Assembly: GCF_019266065.1 (NCBI RefSeq)
Contig: NZ_LPNR01000105.1
Coordinates: 59,023 to 123,022 of the forward strand
Length of the DNA stretch: 64,000 bases
Direction of reading: 5' to 3'
From: Nocardia sp. MH4
Lineage (GTDB): Bacteria > Actinomycetota > Actinomycetes > Mycobacteriales > Mycobacteriaceae
Below are positions 18,592 through 26,838 of the stretch, one piece after another. A model generated the notes under the pieces. The model had not been told where the DNA came from. It saw nothing but the letters and a program-made list of their open reading frames with translations, and ran no database searches. The position numbers were made by a program, and so were the translations under genes. Every line of letters starts with the position of its first letter. Positions within the stretch are counted from its first letter, which is position 1.

Positions 18592-18731
18592 TAGGCGGCT
18601 GGCGCCGCGGGGTTTCGGCTGTATCTTAGGCGGCTGGCGCCGCGGGTTTCGGCCTCGTGACCTCGCCGCCGAGGGGTGATACTGCGCCTGCGGCGTTCCG
18701 TATCGCCCCTCGGCGGCGAGGCGGCCGAAAC
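18592..18731. repeat. Intergenic hairpin element, copy 3; bidirectional terminator
   Basis: The module taggcggctggcgccgcgg occurs twice (18592-18610 and 18627-18645, 35-bp pitch). A compound hairpin follows: outer stem gtttcggcc (18646-18654) with 18723-18731, and inner 21-bp stem (18661-18681) with 18701-18721, with one G·U pair. The inner stem is almost identical to copy 2. It starts at the stop codon of the small secreted protein gene and ends 8 bp from the convergent enoyl-CoA hydratase gene. Confidence 0.8.
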
Positions 18732-18739
18732 AGTGGTGA

Positions 18740-19528
18740 TCAGTTGAGCCCGAGGTAAGCAGGCTTGCGCTTGCCGACGAAGGCATCCACGCCCTCCCGG
18801 CCGGTTTCGCTGTTCGCGGCGGCGGAGATGCTGTCGCGTTCGGCATCGAGCTGCTGGTCCAGAGTCGCCGTCGGCGATTGGGCCAGCAGCTTTTTCATGG
18901 CCGCGTAGGTGGCGCGCGGTCCGGTGACGAAGCTCTGGGCGACCCGCAGTGCCTCGGCGCGGACCTCGTCGTCGGCGACGGTGCGGCTCAGAATGCCCAG
19001 GCGCACGGCCTCGTCGGCGCCGAGGACGGCGTCGGTGAGCAGGATCTCGGCGGCCCGGCTCGTGCCGACGATGCGGGGCAGCAGCCAGGACATGCCGCCG
19101 TCGGGGCTCAGGCCGATGCCCGGGTAGGCGGGGCGCAGCTTGGTCGAGGGGCCACCGATCGCGATGTCGGCGGCGCACACCAGGCTCATGCCGGCGCCTG
19201 CCGCCCAGCCGTGCACCGAGGCCACGACCGGAACCGGCGTCGCGGCCAGCGCGCGCACGAAGTCGTGCAGTTCGGAGGCGAGCTGGTGCAGGTAGGCGCC
19301 ACGGTCCTCGGCGCCGGCGAAGTGGTGGACGTTGCCGCCCGCGCAGAAGTTGGCGCCGGTGCCGGTCAGCAGCACGGCGCCGACCTCGGGATCGAGCGCG
19401 CGCAGGGCCTCGGTGCCCGCGTTGATCAGGTCGAAATTCATCGAAGTGCCCGCGGCGGCGGTGGCGATCGGCAGCTGCAGGACGCCGTCGACGACAGTGA
19501 CGGCGGTGACCGGTTCGGTGGTACTCAT
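18740..19528 (-). CDS. Enoyl-CoA hydratase/isomerase family protein (PaaG-like)
   Basis: A 262-residue crotonase-fold enzyme acting on acyl-CoA thioesters. GANFCAGGNVHHFAG and GWAAGAGMSLVCAADIAIG form the CoA-binding and oxyanion-hole segments. In GLSPDGGMSWLLPRIVG an aspartate stands where true hydratases have the second catalytic glutamate; this D-GG-x-WLLPR form is typical of the isomerase PaaG and relatives. It may therefore be an isomerase rather than a hydratase, with unknown substrate. No other paa genes are nearby. The start is supported by a TAGGGT -10 box 6 nt upstream, so it is probably leaderless. The GNAT gene ends 9 bp upstream. Confidence 0.85.
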   Translation of the reverse strand: MSTTEPVTAVTVVDGVLQLPIATAAAGTSMNFDLINAGTEALRALDPEVGAVLLTGTGANFCAGGNVHHFAGAEDRGAYLHQLASELHDFVRALAATPVPVVASVHGWAAGAGMSLVCAADIAIGGPSTKLRPAYPGIGLSPDGGMSWLLPRIVGTSRAAEILLTDAVLGADEAVRLGILSRTVADDEVRAEALRVAQSFVTGPRATYAAMKKLLAQSPTATLDQQLDAERDSISAAANSETGREGVDAFVGKRKPAYLGLN

Positions 19529-19534
19529 GGCGTC

Positions 19535-19540
19535 ACCCTA
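19535..19540 (-). promoter_or_regulatory. -10 box TAGGGT of the enoyl-CoA hydratase gene
   Basis: Read on the minus strand, TAGGGT includes the GNAT stop codon and ends 6 nt before the ATG at 19528. It gives the downstream gene its own leaderless promoter. Confidence 0.5.
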
Positions 19541-19999
19541 GCGAGAGCCGCGTCGCCACCACTGTTCGGGCAGCAGGGTGAAGGGGTCGACCCGGCGCAC
19601 TCCGGTGTCGGCGAAGCCGTGCCTGCGATAGAAGGCGTGGGCACGCGGATAGTCGCCGAAGACCCACAGTGTGCACGGTGAGCCGGGAGCGGCGGCTTCG
19701 ATCAGCGCGTCGGCGACGCCGGTGCCGTGCCAGGCGGCGCGGACATACAGCGCTTCCAGCTCGAATTCGGTCGCCGAGGCGAAGCCGATCAGCCGGTCAC
19801 CGGACAGCGCGATCGGCAGGCGGTGTGTTCCGTCGGTGCGGCGGCGCTCCCAGGTGAGCGCGGAGCGTTCGAGATCGAACCCGGACAGTACATGGCCCGG
19901 CACCAGGGCGTCGTAGGCCTCGCGCCAGCTCGCGATATGACAGGCGGCCAGCGCGGTGACCCGCTCGGCGGTCAGCGCCGCGAGGCGCCAGTCAGTCAC
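19538..19999 (-). CDS. GNAT-family N-acetyltransferase
   Basis: A 153-residue protein of the GNAT fold, which transfers acetyl groups from acetyl-CoA. The N-terminal half has AACHIASWREAYDALVPG, a helix typical of this subfamily. The core strand FELEALYVRAAWHGTGVADAL is the acetyl-CoA-binding motif, with a shortened R/Q-x-x-G-x-G/A loop (WHGTGVA). AHAFYRRHGFADTG is the C-terminal motif. The substrate is unknown. GTG at 19999 is chosen because gtggggg precedes it; the longer frame to TTG at 20020 would begin inside the rpmB terminator. Confidence 0.8.
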   Translation of the reverse strand: MTDWRLAALTAERVTALAACHIASWREAYDALVPGHVLSGFDLERSALTWERRRTDGTHRLPIALSGDRLIGFASATEFELEALYVRAAWHGTGVADALIEAAAPGSPCTLWVFGDYPRAHAFYRRHGFADTGVRRVDPFTLLPEQWWRRGSR

Positions 20000-20021
20000 G
20001 TCGACCCCCACCGACGACAAA

Positions 20022-20052
20022 GCCCCGGATCACCCACGAGGGGCGCCGGGGC
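20022..20052 (-). terminator. rpmB terminator
   Basis: On the minus strand gccccgg pairs with ccggggc across a 17-nt loop and runs into TTT at 20021-20019. It begins about 28 bp after the rpmB stop and separates rpmB from the GNAT gene. Confidence 0.65.
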
Positions 20053-20080
20053 GTTATCGGCAGAATGTACGGGCTGAGAA

Positions 20081-20272
20081 TCAGCCGCGGACGACCTTGC
20101 CCGCCTTCAGGCAGGAGGTGCACACGTTCATCCGGCGGGTGTTGCCAGGGGCAACCTGCGCACGCACGGTCTGGATGTTCGGGTTCCAGCGACGGTTGGT
20201 GCGCCGGTGCGAGTGCGAGACCGACTTCCCGAAACCGGGGCCCTTGGCGCAGACGTCGCAAACGGCAGCCAT
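20081..20272 (-). CDS. rpmB: 50S ribosomal protein L28
   Basis: A 63-residue large-subunit ribosomal protein. [20 protein letters not shown] is the family N-terminus, [11 protein letters not shown] is the conserved core, and [15 protein letters not shown] ends it. The two CxxC pairs (C5/C8 and the C-terminal CTSC) make this the zinc-binding form; actinobacteria often also encode a zinc-free paralogue. A gaaggag site precedes ATG. It is divergent from the DhaL gene. The 264 bp between them hold no further ORF that can be supported. Confidence 0.95.
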   Translation of the reverse strand: MAAVCDVCAKGPGFGKSVSHSHRRTNRRWNPNIQTVRAQVAPGNTRRMNVCTSCLKAGKVVRG

Positions 20273-20536
20273 GTCGCGAGCTCCTTCATGTCATAAGCGG
20301 ACAGCGGCGCACGTATGCCCGCTGAACCGGAAACTGATGTCGTCAAATGCCTTGCCGACTCGCGTCGGCCAGCGCAGACCGGGATCGGCCGCACGAGGCA
20401 ACCCTGCAAGGGTAGCTGGCCGGGCCGTGAACTTCCAAACCGGGTGTCCCGGTCGACACGCCGGGCACGGCCCGGATGACGGGCCCGTCCGCGGTCAGCA
20501 TACCCCTGTCGGTCGCTGGCGCTAACCTGGCGTGCG

Positions 20537-22834
20537 GTGCCCGGCGGGCGGGCGCCGCCAACGGTGAGCGAGGTGACGGTGTCGCACGTGCGGGAGGCGC
20601 TGGACGGCGCCGAGCTGCTGGACTGGGCCAGGGCCTGCCGCACCGATCTGGAACTCCGCCGCGCCGAGATCGACGCGCTCAATGTGTTCCCCATCGCCGA
20701 CTCCGACACCGGAACCAATCTGCTCGCCACGATGCGCGCCGCCGTCGCCGCCGCCGAGCGCGCGATTCCGGACGCGACGCCTGCCGGTCTCACCGCCGAT
20801 CGAGTCGGCCTCGCGGGTGCGGACCCCCGTGCGGGCGATGGCGCGGGTGCCGACCCTGGCGCGGGCGCGATTCCGGACGCGACACGTGCTGGTCTCGCCG
20901 CCGATCGAGTCGGCCTCGCGGGTGTGGAGCCCGGTGCGGGTGGTGTCGCGGGTGTCGATCCTGGCGCGGGCGCTATCGCGGGGGTGGACCCTGGCGCAGG
21001 CGGCATTGGGGGTATAGACCCCGGGGCGGGTGCCGAGGGCGTCGGACTCGGCGCGGTCGGCATGGACGTCGGCATGGACACGGGAGCTACGGAGACCGGC
21101 GGCGGCCCTTCGGCCCATCTCGTCGCGCAGGCGCTCGCGCGCGGAGCGACCACAGGTGCGCGGGGGAACTCGGGGATCATTCTGTCGCAGGTGTTGCGTG
21201 GGATCGCCGAGGCGGTGGTCGGGGGTCCGCTGACCGGGGAACGGTTGCGGACGGCTCTGCGGCGGGCCGCCGTGCTCGTGCGCACCGGACTCAGCGCCCC
21301 GGTCGAGGGCACGATCCTGACGGTGCTCGACCGGGCCGCCGTCGCGGCCGACGCCTCGGCGGAAGTCTCGCTGATCTCCGTCGCGCAGTCGGCGGCCGAG
21401 GGCGCCGCGCGTGCGCTCAACGAGACGCCGGCGCAGCTGGGCGTCCTGCGGGCGGCGGGCGTCGTCGATGCCGGTGCCAGGGGACTGCTGGTGCTGCTCG
21501 ATTGCCTGGTGCGACGGATCTGCGGGCAAGCCCCGGCCAGGGACAGCTACTTGCGGGCCGATGGGCAGAGCGCGACCCGGCGGTGGCCTGGCGTCGACGA
21601 CGGCCGGCCCGCCGACAGCCGATCCGGCGCCAACCGGCCCGACGCCAACCGATCCGATGACGGCCGATCCGGCGGCGGCCAATCCGCCGATATCCGATCC
21701 ACCGATAGCCGAGCCGATGGCGGCCGATCCGACGCCCGCCGACCCGTCGATGGCCGAGAGCATCCGTCCGGGCAGGCGCCTCCCCGAACCGCCGATTCGG
21801 AGCCGACGCGCCCCGCCGACTCCTGGGACGACCACCGCGACTTCCCGGATCCCCACTTCGAGGTCATGTACGTGATCGCCGACACGGACGAGGCCGCCGC
21901 GTCGGGATTGCGCGACCGGCTCGCCGTGCTCGGTGACTCGGTCGTCGTGGTCGGCGACGGGGACAGCACCTGGTCAGCGCATGTGCACTGCCGCGACGCG
22001 GGCGCGGCGATCGAAGCCGGACTGGCGATCGGCACCGTGACCGGCATCCGCATCGAGAGCTTCGCGGTGACCGCGCCCCACGGCGGACACGCCGAACACG
22101 TCGCGCTCGACGCCGCCCGCGATGGCGCGCCGGCGACCAACGGCGACGGTCGGCACCGCGCCGGCCCCCCGGTGCCCGCCGACCGGGGCATCCTGGCGGT
22201 GGCCTCCGGCGCCGCGGCCGCCCGCCTGTTCGAGGACGCGGGCGCGGTGGTGCTGCGCGGTGACCGCCAGCTCGACACGACCGCCCTGCTCACCGCGATC
22301 CGCGCGATGCCGAACCGGGAAGTCCTCGTGCTGCCCAACGGCGCGCTGCCCGCGCAGGAACTCGTGGCCGCCGGTGTCGCCGCCCGTGACGGGTCACGTG
22401 ACGTCCTGCTGCTGCCGAGCGCGTCGATGGTGCAGGGCCTGGCCGCGCTCGCGGTCCACGATCGCGGCCGGATCGCCGTGGACGACGCGTTCGCGATGTC
22501 GGAGGCGGCCGCGACCACCCGCTGGGGCGCGCTGCGCCCGGCCCGGGTACGCGCGCTGACCATGGTCGGCATGTGCTCGCCCGGTGACGGACTCGGCCTG
22601 GTCGGCCACGACGTGGTGGTCATCGACCCCGACGTGGTCGGCGCCGGTCGTATCCTGCTGGACCGGATGCTCGGTCTCGGTGGCGAATTGGTGACACTGC
22701 TGATGGGCGCCGACGCGGGCCCCGAACTGGGCGCGGTCCTGGCCGAGCACGTGACAGCCGGTTTCCCCGGTGTCGAGGTCGTGGTGTATTCCGGTGGGCA
22801 GCAAGCGGATCTGGTGCAGATAGGGGTCGAGTGA
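20537..22834 (+). CDS. DhaL-domain fatty acid kinase-like protein (FakA/YloV family) with repeat insertions
   Basis: A 765-residue protein of the YloV/FakA family, whose DhaL domain phosphorylates DegV-bound fatty acids or related substrates. ALNVFPIADSDTGTNLLATM is the DhaL metal/ATP motif and GATTGARGNSGIILSQ the second. Between them (about residues 74-189) lies a Gly/Ala/Pro/Asp-rich repeat insertion absent from ordinary family members. A second low-complexity stretch (about 355-415, rich in D, R, S and G) follows the DhaL domain. The C-terminal part (LVLPNG, LLPSASMVQGLAAL, LVTLLMGAD) matches the middle and FakA C-terminal domains. GTG at 20537 lies 8 nt after a TAACCT -10 box; GTG at 20579, after gcgagg, is an alternative. 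The stop overlaps recG (TGATG). Confidence 0.8.
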   Translation: MPGGRAPPTVSEVTVSHVREALDGAELLDWARACRTDLELRRAEIDALNVFPIADSDTGTNLLATMRAAVAAAERAIPDATPAGLTADRVGLAGADPRAGDGAGADPGAGAIPDATRAGLAADRVGLAGVEPGAGGVAGVDPGAGAIAGVDPGAGGIGGIDPGAGAEGVGLGAVGMDVGMDTGATETGGGPSAHLVAQALARGATTGARGNSGIILSQVLRGIAEAVVGGPLTGERLRTALRRAAVLVRTGLSAPVEGTILTVLDRAAVAADASAEVSLISVAQSAAEGAARALNETPAQLGVLRAAGVVDAGARGLLVLLDCLVRRICGQAPARDSYLRADGQSATRRWPGVDDGRPADSRSGANRPDANRSDDGRSGGGQSADIRSTDSRADGGRSDARRPVDGREHPSGQAPPRTADSEPTRPADSWDDHRDFPDPHFEVMYVIADTDEAAASGLRDRLAVLGDSVVVVGDGDSTWSAHVHCRDAGAAIEAGLAIGTVTGIRIESFAVTAPHGGHAEHVALDAARDGAPATNGDGRHRAGPPVPADRGILAVASGAAAARLFEDAGAVVLRGDRQLDTTALLTAIRAMPNREVLVLPNGALPAQELVAAGVAARDGSRDVLLLPSASMVQGLAALAVHDRGRIAVDDAFAMSEAAATTRWGALRPARVRALTMVGMCSPGDGLGLVGHDVVVIDPDVVGAGRILLDRMLGLGGELVTLLMGADAGPELGAVLAEHVTAGFPGVEVVVYSGGQQADLVQIGVE
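20762..20928 (+). repeat. In-frame 105-bp-spaced direct repeat inside the DhaL gene
   Basis: A 62-bp unit at 20762-20823 recurs at 20867-20928 with few changes; the 105-bp offset equals 35 codons. The encoded unit starts AIPDAT and contains ADRVGLAG. Shorter degenerate repeats of about 10 residues (VDPGAG, IDPGAG) continue to about 21040. Confidence 0.8.
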
Positions 22835-25098
22835 TGGCGACGTTGAGTGACCGGCTCGACCACGTGCTCGGGGTGAAGGCGGCCGACCGGCTGACCGAGG
22901 CGTTCGACATGACCACGGTCGAGGACCTGTTGCGTCACTATCCCGCCCGCTACGCCACCCAGGGACAGCCGCTCACCGAGGAGGAACCGGAGGAGAGCGC
23001 GCACATCACCGTCATCGGCCGGATCACCAAAACCGAACTGCGCCCGATGAAGAACCGGCGCGGCTCGCTGCTCAAGGTGCAGCTCGACACCGGCGCCACC
23101 CGCCCGATCGAGGCCACCTTCTTCAACGGTGACAAGGTGCGCTACCTGGTGAAAGAGGGGGTGCGAGCGATGATGTCGGGCACCGTGCACTGGTGGCGCC
23201 CCGACCGCTGGAACCTCTCGCACCCGGACTACCTGATCCTGCCCGACAAGGCCGAGGCCGGTGTCGAGGAGCTGACCTCCGTACGCGGCAGCGGCGCGCT
23301 GCGCGGACTGGCGCAGAGCGCGAAAGGCGCTGGGGGAGTAGACGCGTCGTTCTTCGAGCGCGAGTTCGTGCCGGTGTACCCGGCGACGGCGAAGGTGCAG
23401 AGCTGGGATCTGCTGGCCTGCATTCGCCAGGTGCTCGACCAGCTCGACCCGATCGAGGACCCGCTGCCCGCCGACCTGCGCGAGGAACGCCACCTGCTCG
23501 AGGTCTCCGACGCGCTGCGCCTGATCCACCTGCCCGAACACAAGCTCGATATCGAGAAGGCCAGGGACCGGCTGCGTTTCGACGAGGCGCTGGCCCTGCA
23601 GCTGGTGCTGGCCGAGCGCAGGCACGAGGTCGAGGGCCGCACCGCCCCGGCGTGCCCGCCGCGCACCGACGGCATCGCCGCCGCCTTCGACGAGCGGCTG
23701 CCGTTCGAGCTGACCGAGGGCCAACAGCAGGTGATCGACGAGATCTCCGCCGACCTGTCGCGCACCCGCCCGATGCACCGCCTGTTGCAGGGCGAGGTGG
23801 GCTCGGGCAAGACCATCGTCGCCCTGCACGCGATGCTGCAGGCGGTCGACGCGGGCCGCCAGTGCGCGCTGCTCGCGCCGACGGAAGTGCTCGCCGCCCA
23901 GCACTACCGGTCGCTGCGGGCGATGCTCGGTGATCTCGGCACCGCCGGGGAACTCGGCGCGGCCGAACAATCCACGAAGGTGGTGCTGCTCACCGGCTCG
24001 ATGTCGGTAGCGGCGAAGAAGGCGGCGCTGCTGGACGCGATGACCGGTGAAGCCGGCCTGGTCATCGGCACGCATGCGCTGATCCAGGACGCGGTGGAGT
24101 TCTTCGACCTCGGCCTGGTGGTTGTCGACGAACAGCACCGCTTCGGCGTCGAACAGCGCGATGCCCTGCGTGCCAAGGCCAAGGACGGCATCAGCCCGCA
24201 CCTGCTGGTCATGACCGCCACGCCGATTCCGCGCACCATCGCGATGACCACGCTCGGTGATCTGGAGACCTCCACCCTCACCCAATTGCCCAGGGGCCGT
24301 TCACCGATCGTGTCGAAGGTGGTGCCGCGCAAGCTGCATCCGGGCTGGGTGGACCGCGCCTGGGAGCGCATTCTCGAAGAGGTCGGCGCGGGCAGACAGG
24401 CGTATGTGGTGTGCTCGCGCATCGGCGAGGACCCCGACGCCCCGCCCGCCAAGGGCAAGAAATCCGCGGAGGAGAAGGAGGGCCCGACCACCCAGGCCGC
24501 GGTCGAGATGTACGAGACGCTGAGCGCGGGCGCGCTGTCCGGCGTGCGGGTCGGGCTGCTGCACGGCCGCCTGCCGTCGGACGAGAAGGACCAGGTGATG
24601 CGTCAGTTCAACGACGGCGCCATCGATGTCCTGGTGTGCACCACGGTCGTCGAGGTCGGTGTCGACGTGCCGAACGCGACGGTGATGGTGATCGTCGACG
24701 CCGACCGGTTCGGCGTGAGTCAGCTGCACCAGCTGCGCGGCCGGATCGGCCGTGGCAAGCATCCCGGCCTGTGTCTGCTGATCACCGATGCCGCGCCCGG
24801 CGGCACCGCGATGGCTCGGCTGGAAGCGGTTGCCGCGACCACCGACGGCTTCGAACTCTCGGTGCTCGACCTGCGCCAGCGCCGCGAGGGCGATGTGCTC
24901 GGCGCGGCGCAGTCCGGCACCGCCCGGTCGCTGCGGCTGCTGTCGCTGCTCGACGATCTCGAGGTGATCACCGCCGCCCAGGAGCTGGCCAGGCAGGTCG
25001 TCGCCGACGACCCCGGCCTGGTGAAGCATCCCGGGCTGGCGGGGATGATGGACGCCGCCGTCGACGGCGAACGCATCGAATACCTCGCGAAGTCCTGA
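22834..25098 (+). CDS. recG: ATP-dependent DNA helicase RecG
   Basis: A superfamily 2 helicase that remodels branched DNA such as Holliday junctions and stalled forks. It has 754 residues. The N-terminal wedge/OB domain includes ESAHITVIGRITKTELRPM and VSGTVHWWRPD-like MMSGTVHWWRPDRW. The motor domains show GEVGSGKTIVALHAM (Walker A, near residue 320), VVDEQHRFGVEQR (motif II as DEQH), MTATPIPRTIAM (motif III) and QLRGRIGRGKHPGLCLL (motif VI). ATG at 22834 shares a base with the upstream TGA, so translation is probably coupled to the DhaL protein, as in many bacteria. The convergent prpR gene ends 3 bp away. Confidence 0.95.
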   Translation: MATLSDRLDHVLGVKAADRLTEAFDMTTVEDLLRHYPARYATQGQPLTEEEPEESAHITVIGRITKTELRPMKNRRGSLLKVQLDTGATRPIEATFFNGDKVRYLVKEGVRAMMSGTVHWWRPDRWNLSHPDYLILPDKAEAGVEELTSVRGSGALRGLAQSAKGAGGVDASFFEREFVPVYPATAKVQSWDLLACIRQVLDQLDPIEDPLPADLREERHLLEVSDALRLIHLPEHKLDIEKARDRLRFDEALALQLVLAERRHEVEGRTAPACPPRTDGIAAAFDERLPFELTEGQQQVIDEISADLSRTRPMHRLLQGEVGSGKTIVALHAMLQAVDAGRQCALLAPTEVLAAQHYRSLRAMLGDLGTAGELGAAEQSTKVVLLTGSMSVAAKKAALLDAMTGEAGLVIGTHALIQDAVEFFDLGLVVVDEQHRFGVEQRDALRAKAKDGISPHLLVMTATPIPRTIAMTTLGDLETSTLTQLPRGRSPIVSKVVPRKLHPGWVDRAWERILEEVGAGRQAYVVCSRIGEDPDAPPAKGKKSAEEKEGPTTQAAVEMYETLSAGALSGVRVGLLHGRLPSDEKDQVMRQFNDGAIDVLVCTTVVEVGVDVPNATVMVIVDADRFGVSQLHQLRGRIGRGKHPGLCLLITDAAPGGTAMARLEAVAATTDGFELSVLDLRQRREGDVLGAAQSGTARSLRLLSLLDDLEVITAAQELARQVVADDPGLVKHPGLAGMMDAAVDGERIEYLAKS

Positions 25099-25101
25099 CG
25101 C

Positions 25102-26526
25102 TCAGCGCGGCAGGCGCGGATACGGCAGATCGGTGCTGGTGTGCTCGGCCACCGCGAGCGGCCGCCCGATCTGCGGGAACGCGCGCTGCGGGCACGCGGG
25201 CCGCTCGCACACCTTGCAGCCCGCCCCGATCGGCACCGCCACCTGCGGGTCGTCCAGTTGCAGGCCCTGGGAGTAGACCAGCCGGTCGGCGTATTCGATA
25301 TCGCAGCCGAGCCCGATGACGAAGTTCTTCGCCGCGGTGCCGTAGCCCTGCGCGGATGCCGGGGTGGTCCGGGCGATCCACAGGTAGCGGCGCCCGTCGG
25401 GCATCTCCGAGATCTGGGTGAGGATGCGGCCCGGGTGCGCGAACGCCTCGTGGGTGACCCACAGCGGGCAGCTGCCGCCGACCCGGGAGAAATGGAACGC
25501 GGTGGCGGACTGCCGTTTCGAGATGTTGCCCGCCCGGTCGGTGCGTACCAGGAAGAACGGCACCCCGCGCTGGCCCTGTCGCTGCAGGGTGCTCAGCCGG
25601 TGGCACACCGTCTCGAAGCCGACCTCGAACCGCAGCGCGAGCAGGTCGACGTCGTAGCGCAGTTCCTCCGCCGACCGCAGGAACCGGCCGTAGGGCAGGA
25701 TCAGCGCGCCCGCGAAATAGTTGGCCAGCCCGACCCTGGCCAGGGTGCGGGATTCACCGGTGAGCGCGCGCGATTCGGCGAGGACGTTGTCGATCTCGCG
25801 CCCGTAGAGCAGCAGGCCCAGGGTGGTGGCGATCTGGAAGGCACGCTGTCCGGGGCGCAGCCGCCGCGCCAGGGTGAGCGTGCGGGTGTCGGGATCGTAG
25901 TGGCGCTTGGGAATGGTCGGGTCGGCGCCGTCGCCGCGGACCAGCACGGTCACGCCCGCGCGTTCCTCCGCGATCCTGGCCAGCTGCCGATCCAGCGAGC
26001 CGATGCTCAGCCCCGACTCCTCGAACAGCTGCTCGGCGGCGTGGTCGAGGGTGGAGATGTGGTTGCGGTGGTCGTAGAAGAAGTCGCGTACGTCCTCGTA
26101 GGGCATGGGTGTGCCCGGCGCGCCGCTGGGCGTGTCCACCCGCGAGGACAGCAGGTCGAGCTGATCGGTGGCCGCGCGCAGGCGCCGGTGCATGGCGATG
26201 ACGATGCGGGCCACCTCCGGCAGCCGGGTCGCGAGTTCCTCGACCTCGGTGATCGGCGCGGTGTCACCGCCGCCCGCGGCTTCCACGAGCACTTCGTGCA
26301 GATCCGAGACCAGCCGCGCGTCGGAGTCGGCGGCGAAGAACTGCACATCCAGATCGAAGGTCGAGTTCAGTTTCAGCAGAACGGGAATGGTGAGCGGGCG
26401 CTGGTCGCGTTCGAGCTGGTTGAGATAACTGGGCGAGAGATCCAGCGATTTCGCGAGCGCCGCCTGAGTCATCCGTCGTTCTTCACGCAGCCGTCGTAGC
26501 CTGGCCCCCGCGTACATCTTCCGCAC
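25102..26526 (-). CDS. prpR: PrpR/RamB-type regulator of the methylcitrate cycle
   Basis: A 474-residue transcription factor of the short-chain fatty acyl-CoA regulator family. An XRE-type helix-turn-helix occupies the first 70 residues (LRRLREERRMTQAALAKSL, then LSPSYLNQLERDQRPLT). A central IrrE-like region and a C-terminal DUF2083 region follow, ending in the cysteine cluster CKVCERPACPQRAF, which binds an Fe-S cluster in M. tuberculosis PrpR. It is divergent from prpDBC, as Rv1129c is from Rv1130, so it is the probable activator of propionate use. GTG at 26526 gives the family N-terminus (MRKMYAGARL); ATG at 26517 is an alternative. The 312-bp divergent gap holds paired sites described separately. 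Confidence 0.88.
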   Translation of the reverse strand: MRKMYAGARLRRLREERRMTQAALAKSLDLSPSYLNQLERDQRPLTIPVLLKLNSTFDLDVQFFAADSDARLVSDLHEVLVEAAGGGDTAPITEVEELATRLPEVARIVIAMHRRLRAATDQLDLLSSRVDTPSGAPGTPMPYEDVRDFFYDHRNHISTLDHAAEQLFEESGLSIGSLDRQLARIAEERAGVTVLVRGDGADPTIPKRHYDPDTRTLTLARRLRPGQRAFQIATTLGLLLYGREIDNVLAESRALTGESRTLARVGLANYFAGALILPYGRFLRSAEELRYDVDLLALRFEVGFETVCHRLSTLQRQGQRGVPFFLVRTDRAGNISKRQSATAFHFSRVGGSCPLWVTHEAFAHPGRILTQISEMPDGRRYLWIARTTPASAQGYGTAAKNFVIGLGCDIEYADRLVYSQGLQLDDPQVAVPIGAGCKVCERPACPQRAFPQIGRPLAVAEHTSTDLPYPRLPR

Positions 26527-26549
26527 GCCGGAGATCCTAACTCGCCGGG

Positions 26550-26801
26550 TTTGCAATGTTCGCTCGAAATCGTGATTGTCTGGGGAGAAGCCCAGTCCTG
26601 CAAGGGATTTTACCTGTGACTACCGGTGCGTAACGTGCGAAGAGACCGTTAGGTCGGATCCGGGGTCCGTGGCGATCGGATATCACGTCCCCGACCTTAC
26701 CGTCCAGCCTTCGCAACGTTCGCTGATTCATCGAGTGTCGCACACAAAAATACGCTTGTTCAGCATGTTCTCCGAGCGGTTCGCGGTGCGTAGCGTGCGA
26801 A
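26550..26801. promoter_or_regulatory. prpR-prpD divergent control region with duplicated site pairs
   Basis: Site A, TTYGCAAYGTTCGC, occurs at 26550-26563 and 26710-26723. Site B, GGTGCGTARCGTGCGAA, occurs at 26625-26641 and 26785-26801. Both pairs are exactly 160 bp apart, and B reversed resembles A. The core TTTGCAA resembles RamB/PrpR sites known in relatives. B contains a TANNNT box (TAACGT at 26631, TAGCGT at 26791); TTTACC at 26608 lies 17 bp before the first. These are likely regulator sites over promoters. Confidence 0.55.
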
Positions 26802-26838
26802 TTGTGGCTGGGATCGACCAGCTGGAATCGGAGGATCA

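Noticed and set aside
20020..20065. N-terminal extension of the GNAT protein to TTG 20020
   Set aside because: That start coincides with the U-run of the rpmB terminator, while GTG 19999 has a good ribosome-binding site.
21547..24285. A 912-codon minus-strand open frame opposite the DhaL gene and recG
   Set aside because: Shadow frame; recG motifs are intact on the plus strand.
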